Source: Oscillospiraceae bacterium (GTDB taxonomy: Bacteria; Bacillota; Clostridia; Oscillospirales; Acutalibacteraceae). Taken from it: DNA of 5,995 nt. The notes under the pieces were generated by a model. The model was not told the DNA's origin and did no database searches. It saw only the letters and a program-made list of their open reading frames with translations. The position numbers and the translations under genes are program-made. The stretch lies in contig JAISRF010000151.1 of the NCBI GenBank assembly GCA_031273775.1, positions 1-5,995 on the forward strand, read 5' to 3'. Within the stretch, counting starts at the first letter, position 1; every line of letters begins with the position of its first letter. Below, piece after piece: positions 5,052 through 5,995 of the stretch.

Positions 5052-5995
5052 TTAAGAACCTGTATTCTCAAGTCCTATCAAAGAGTAAACGGTGTCCGGC
5101 GTGACCTTGTTTGCCGCCTCTGTGATTTCGTCCTTTTTCACCGCGTTTATCTCCGCGGCAAATTCTTCCGGTGAAGGCGGGTCGTCAAAGAAAATGCGGT
5201 CAAGATACCATTTGTCCAAATCGCTCGCCGAATCAGAAATGCTCTTGGCACTGTTGATGAGGCTCAGCTTTGAGGCGTCAATTTCCTCGCCGGTAAATTC
5301 GCCCTGCCGCAAGGATTCCAGCTGGGCAAAAATCTCATGCCGGGCACTGTCAAAGTTATGGAATTCCACGCCGGAATCCGCCAGGATAATACCCTTTTGC
5401 ATATTGTACCGCGCCGCGCAGTAATAGCAAAGCGATAATTTTTCACGCACGTTTTGGAACAGCTTGGAATAAGGCCCGCCGCCGAAAATATCGGTCATTA
5501 CGCGTGTGGCCGCATACTGTGGTTCGTTTTGCGCCACGCCCGCCCGGAAGCCAATGCACAGCTTGCCCTGCGCAATATCCAGCTTTTCAGTTACATGTTT
5601 AACCTTTTCCCCGGCCTTGCGGATGACGGTGTTTTCTATGGATTCCGGTTCTCTTCGGTTTTGCGGCAAGGCCTGGCGGAACTGTTCGAAAATGAGCGCG
5701 GGGTCACTTTGACCCAGCACATTTACGCGAAACCGCGCGGTATTAATCACTTTTTTCCAGGCATGGGTCAGGCTTTCAGGGGTCAATGCCCGCGCGTCCT
5801 CCGCCGACCCGTATTTCGGGATGCCGTAGGGTTCCTCCGCGCACATCACGCTTTCACAGCGCGAAATGGCATACCGCCGCTTATCGTTTATTTCGCCTTC
5901 GATCAGCTCAATAAACAGCCGTTGCTGGGCGGTTACATGTTCCGGCAAAAATCCGGCGTTGTTTTGGGGCGGGTCAAAAATCAAATCGCACAAAA
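5052..5995 (-). CDS. ymfF: EF-P 5-aminopentanol modification-associated protein YfmF (YmfF-type M16 protein), partial at right edge
   Basis: C-terminal 313 or so residues of an M16-family protein; with a family length of about 420, roughly 110 N-terminal residues lie beyond the right edge. The frame is open to the edge, so the TTG at 5993 is probably internal. The visible part begins late in the first M16 domain (INDKRRYAISRC, then EPYGIPKYGS at about 55-63). The second domain has GFRAGV (148-153), FGGGPYSKLFQNVREKLSLC (170-189, the SKLFxxVREKxxLCY signature) and YLDRIFF near 270. YmfF-type members lack the zinc-binding motif and are thought to act as the non-catalytic partner of YmfH, like the alpha/beta pairs of mitochondrial processing peptidase. 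The region that would show or lack HxxEH is not in the window, so inactivity is inferred from the family and the neighbour. It lies 35 bases upstream of ymfH in the same direction, as expected for a co-expressed pair. Confidence 0.85.
   Translation of the reverse strand, partial: LCDLIFDPPQNNAGFLPEHVTAQQRLFIELIEGEINDKRRYAISRCESVMCAEEPYGIPKYGSAEDARALTPESLTHAWKKVINTARFRVNVLGQSDPALIFEQFRQALPQNRREPESIENTVIRKAGEKVKHVTEKLDIAQGKLCIGFRAGVAQNEPQYAATRVMTDIFGGGPYSKLFQNVREKLSLCYYCAARYNMQKGIILADSGVEFHNFDSARHEIFAQLESLRQGEFTGEEIDASKLSLINSAKSISDSASDLDKWYLDRIFFDDPPSPEEFAAEINAVKKDEITEAANKVTPDTVYSLIGLENTGS

Overview
The window reads as chromosomal DNA of an anaerobic Firmicute, most likely a clostridium of the Oscillospirales type. 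This is inferred from three things: a paired set of M16 peptidases of the Bacillus/Clostridia YmfF/YmfH type, a biotin-dependent Na+-pumping decarboxylase beta subunit, and TTG starts behind purine-rich ribosome binding sites. All six recognisable genes lie on the minus strand, so the text runs right to left in transcription order. No gene is supported on the plus strand, and there are no rRNA, tRNA, CRISPR or insertion-sequence genes.

Right part (5995 to about 3745): the C-terminal three quarters of a YmfF-type M16 protein (its start lies beyond the right edge), then after 35 bases a complete YmfH-type M16 metallopeptidase with an intact HFLEH zinc site. In B. subtilis the homologous pair sits beside ymfI, whose product acts in EF-P 5-aminopentanol modification. 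The 93-base gap after ymfH holds a small palindromic, MITE-like element.

Middle (3651 to 765): lgt, folD and a purine nucleoside phosphorylase gene. The Lgt (prolipoprotein diacylglyceryl transferase) has an extra N-terminal stretch with two predicted membrane helices that splits the usual start of the family fold. The phosphorylase gene begins one base after the folD stop, so those two are almost certainly translationally coupled. Spacing suggests that ymfF-ymfH-lgt-folD-pnp could be one transcript joining protease/EF-P-related, lipoprotein maturation, one-carbon and purine salvage functions, though the repeat-bearing gap before lgt could interrupt it.

Left part (764 to 1): a 192-base AT-rich gap carries a good sigma-A-type promoter (TTGCGA, 17 bases, TATGAT) reading leftward into the N-terminal half of a decarboxylase beta subunit that is cut by the left edge. 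This starts a separate transcription unit; the partner subunits would lie outside the window. The most unusual points are the Lgt insertion, the run of TTG starts (folD, pnp, ymfH and the decarboxylase gene) and the palindromic element. I saw no clearly undescribed multi-gene system.
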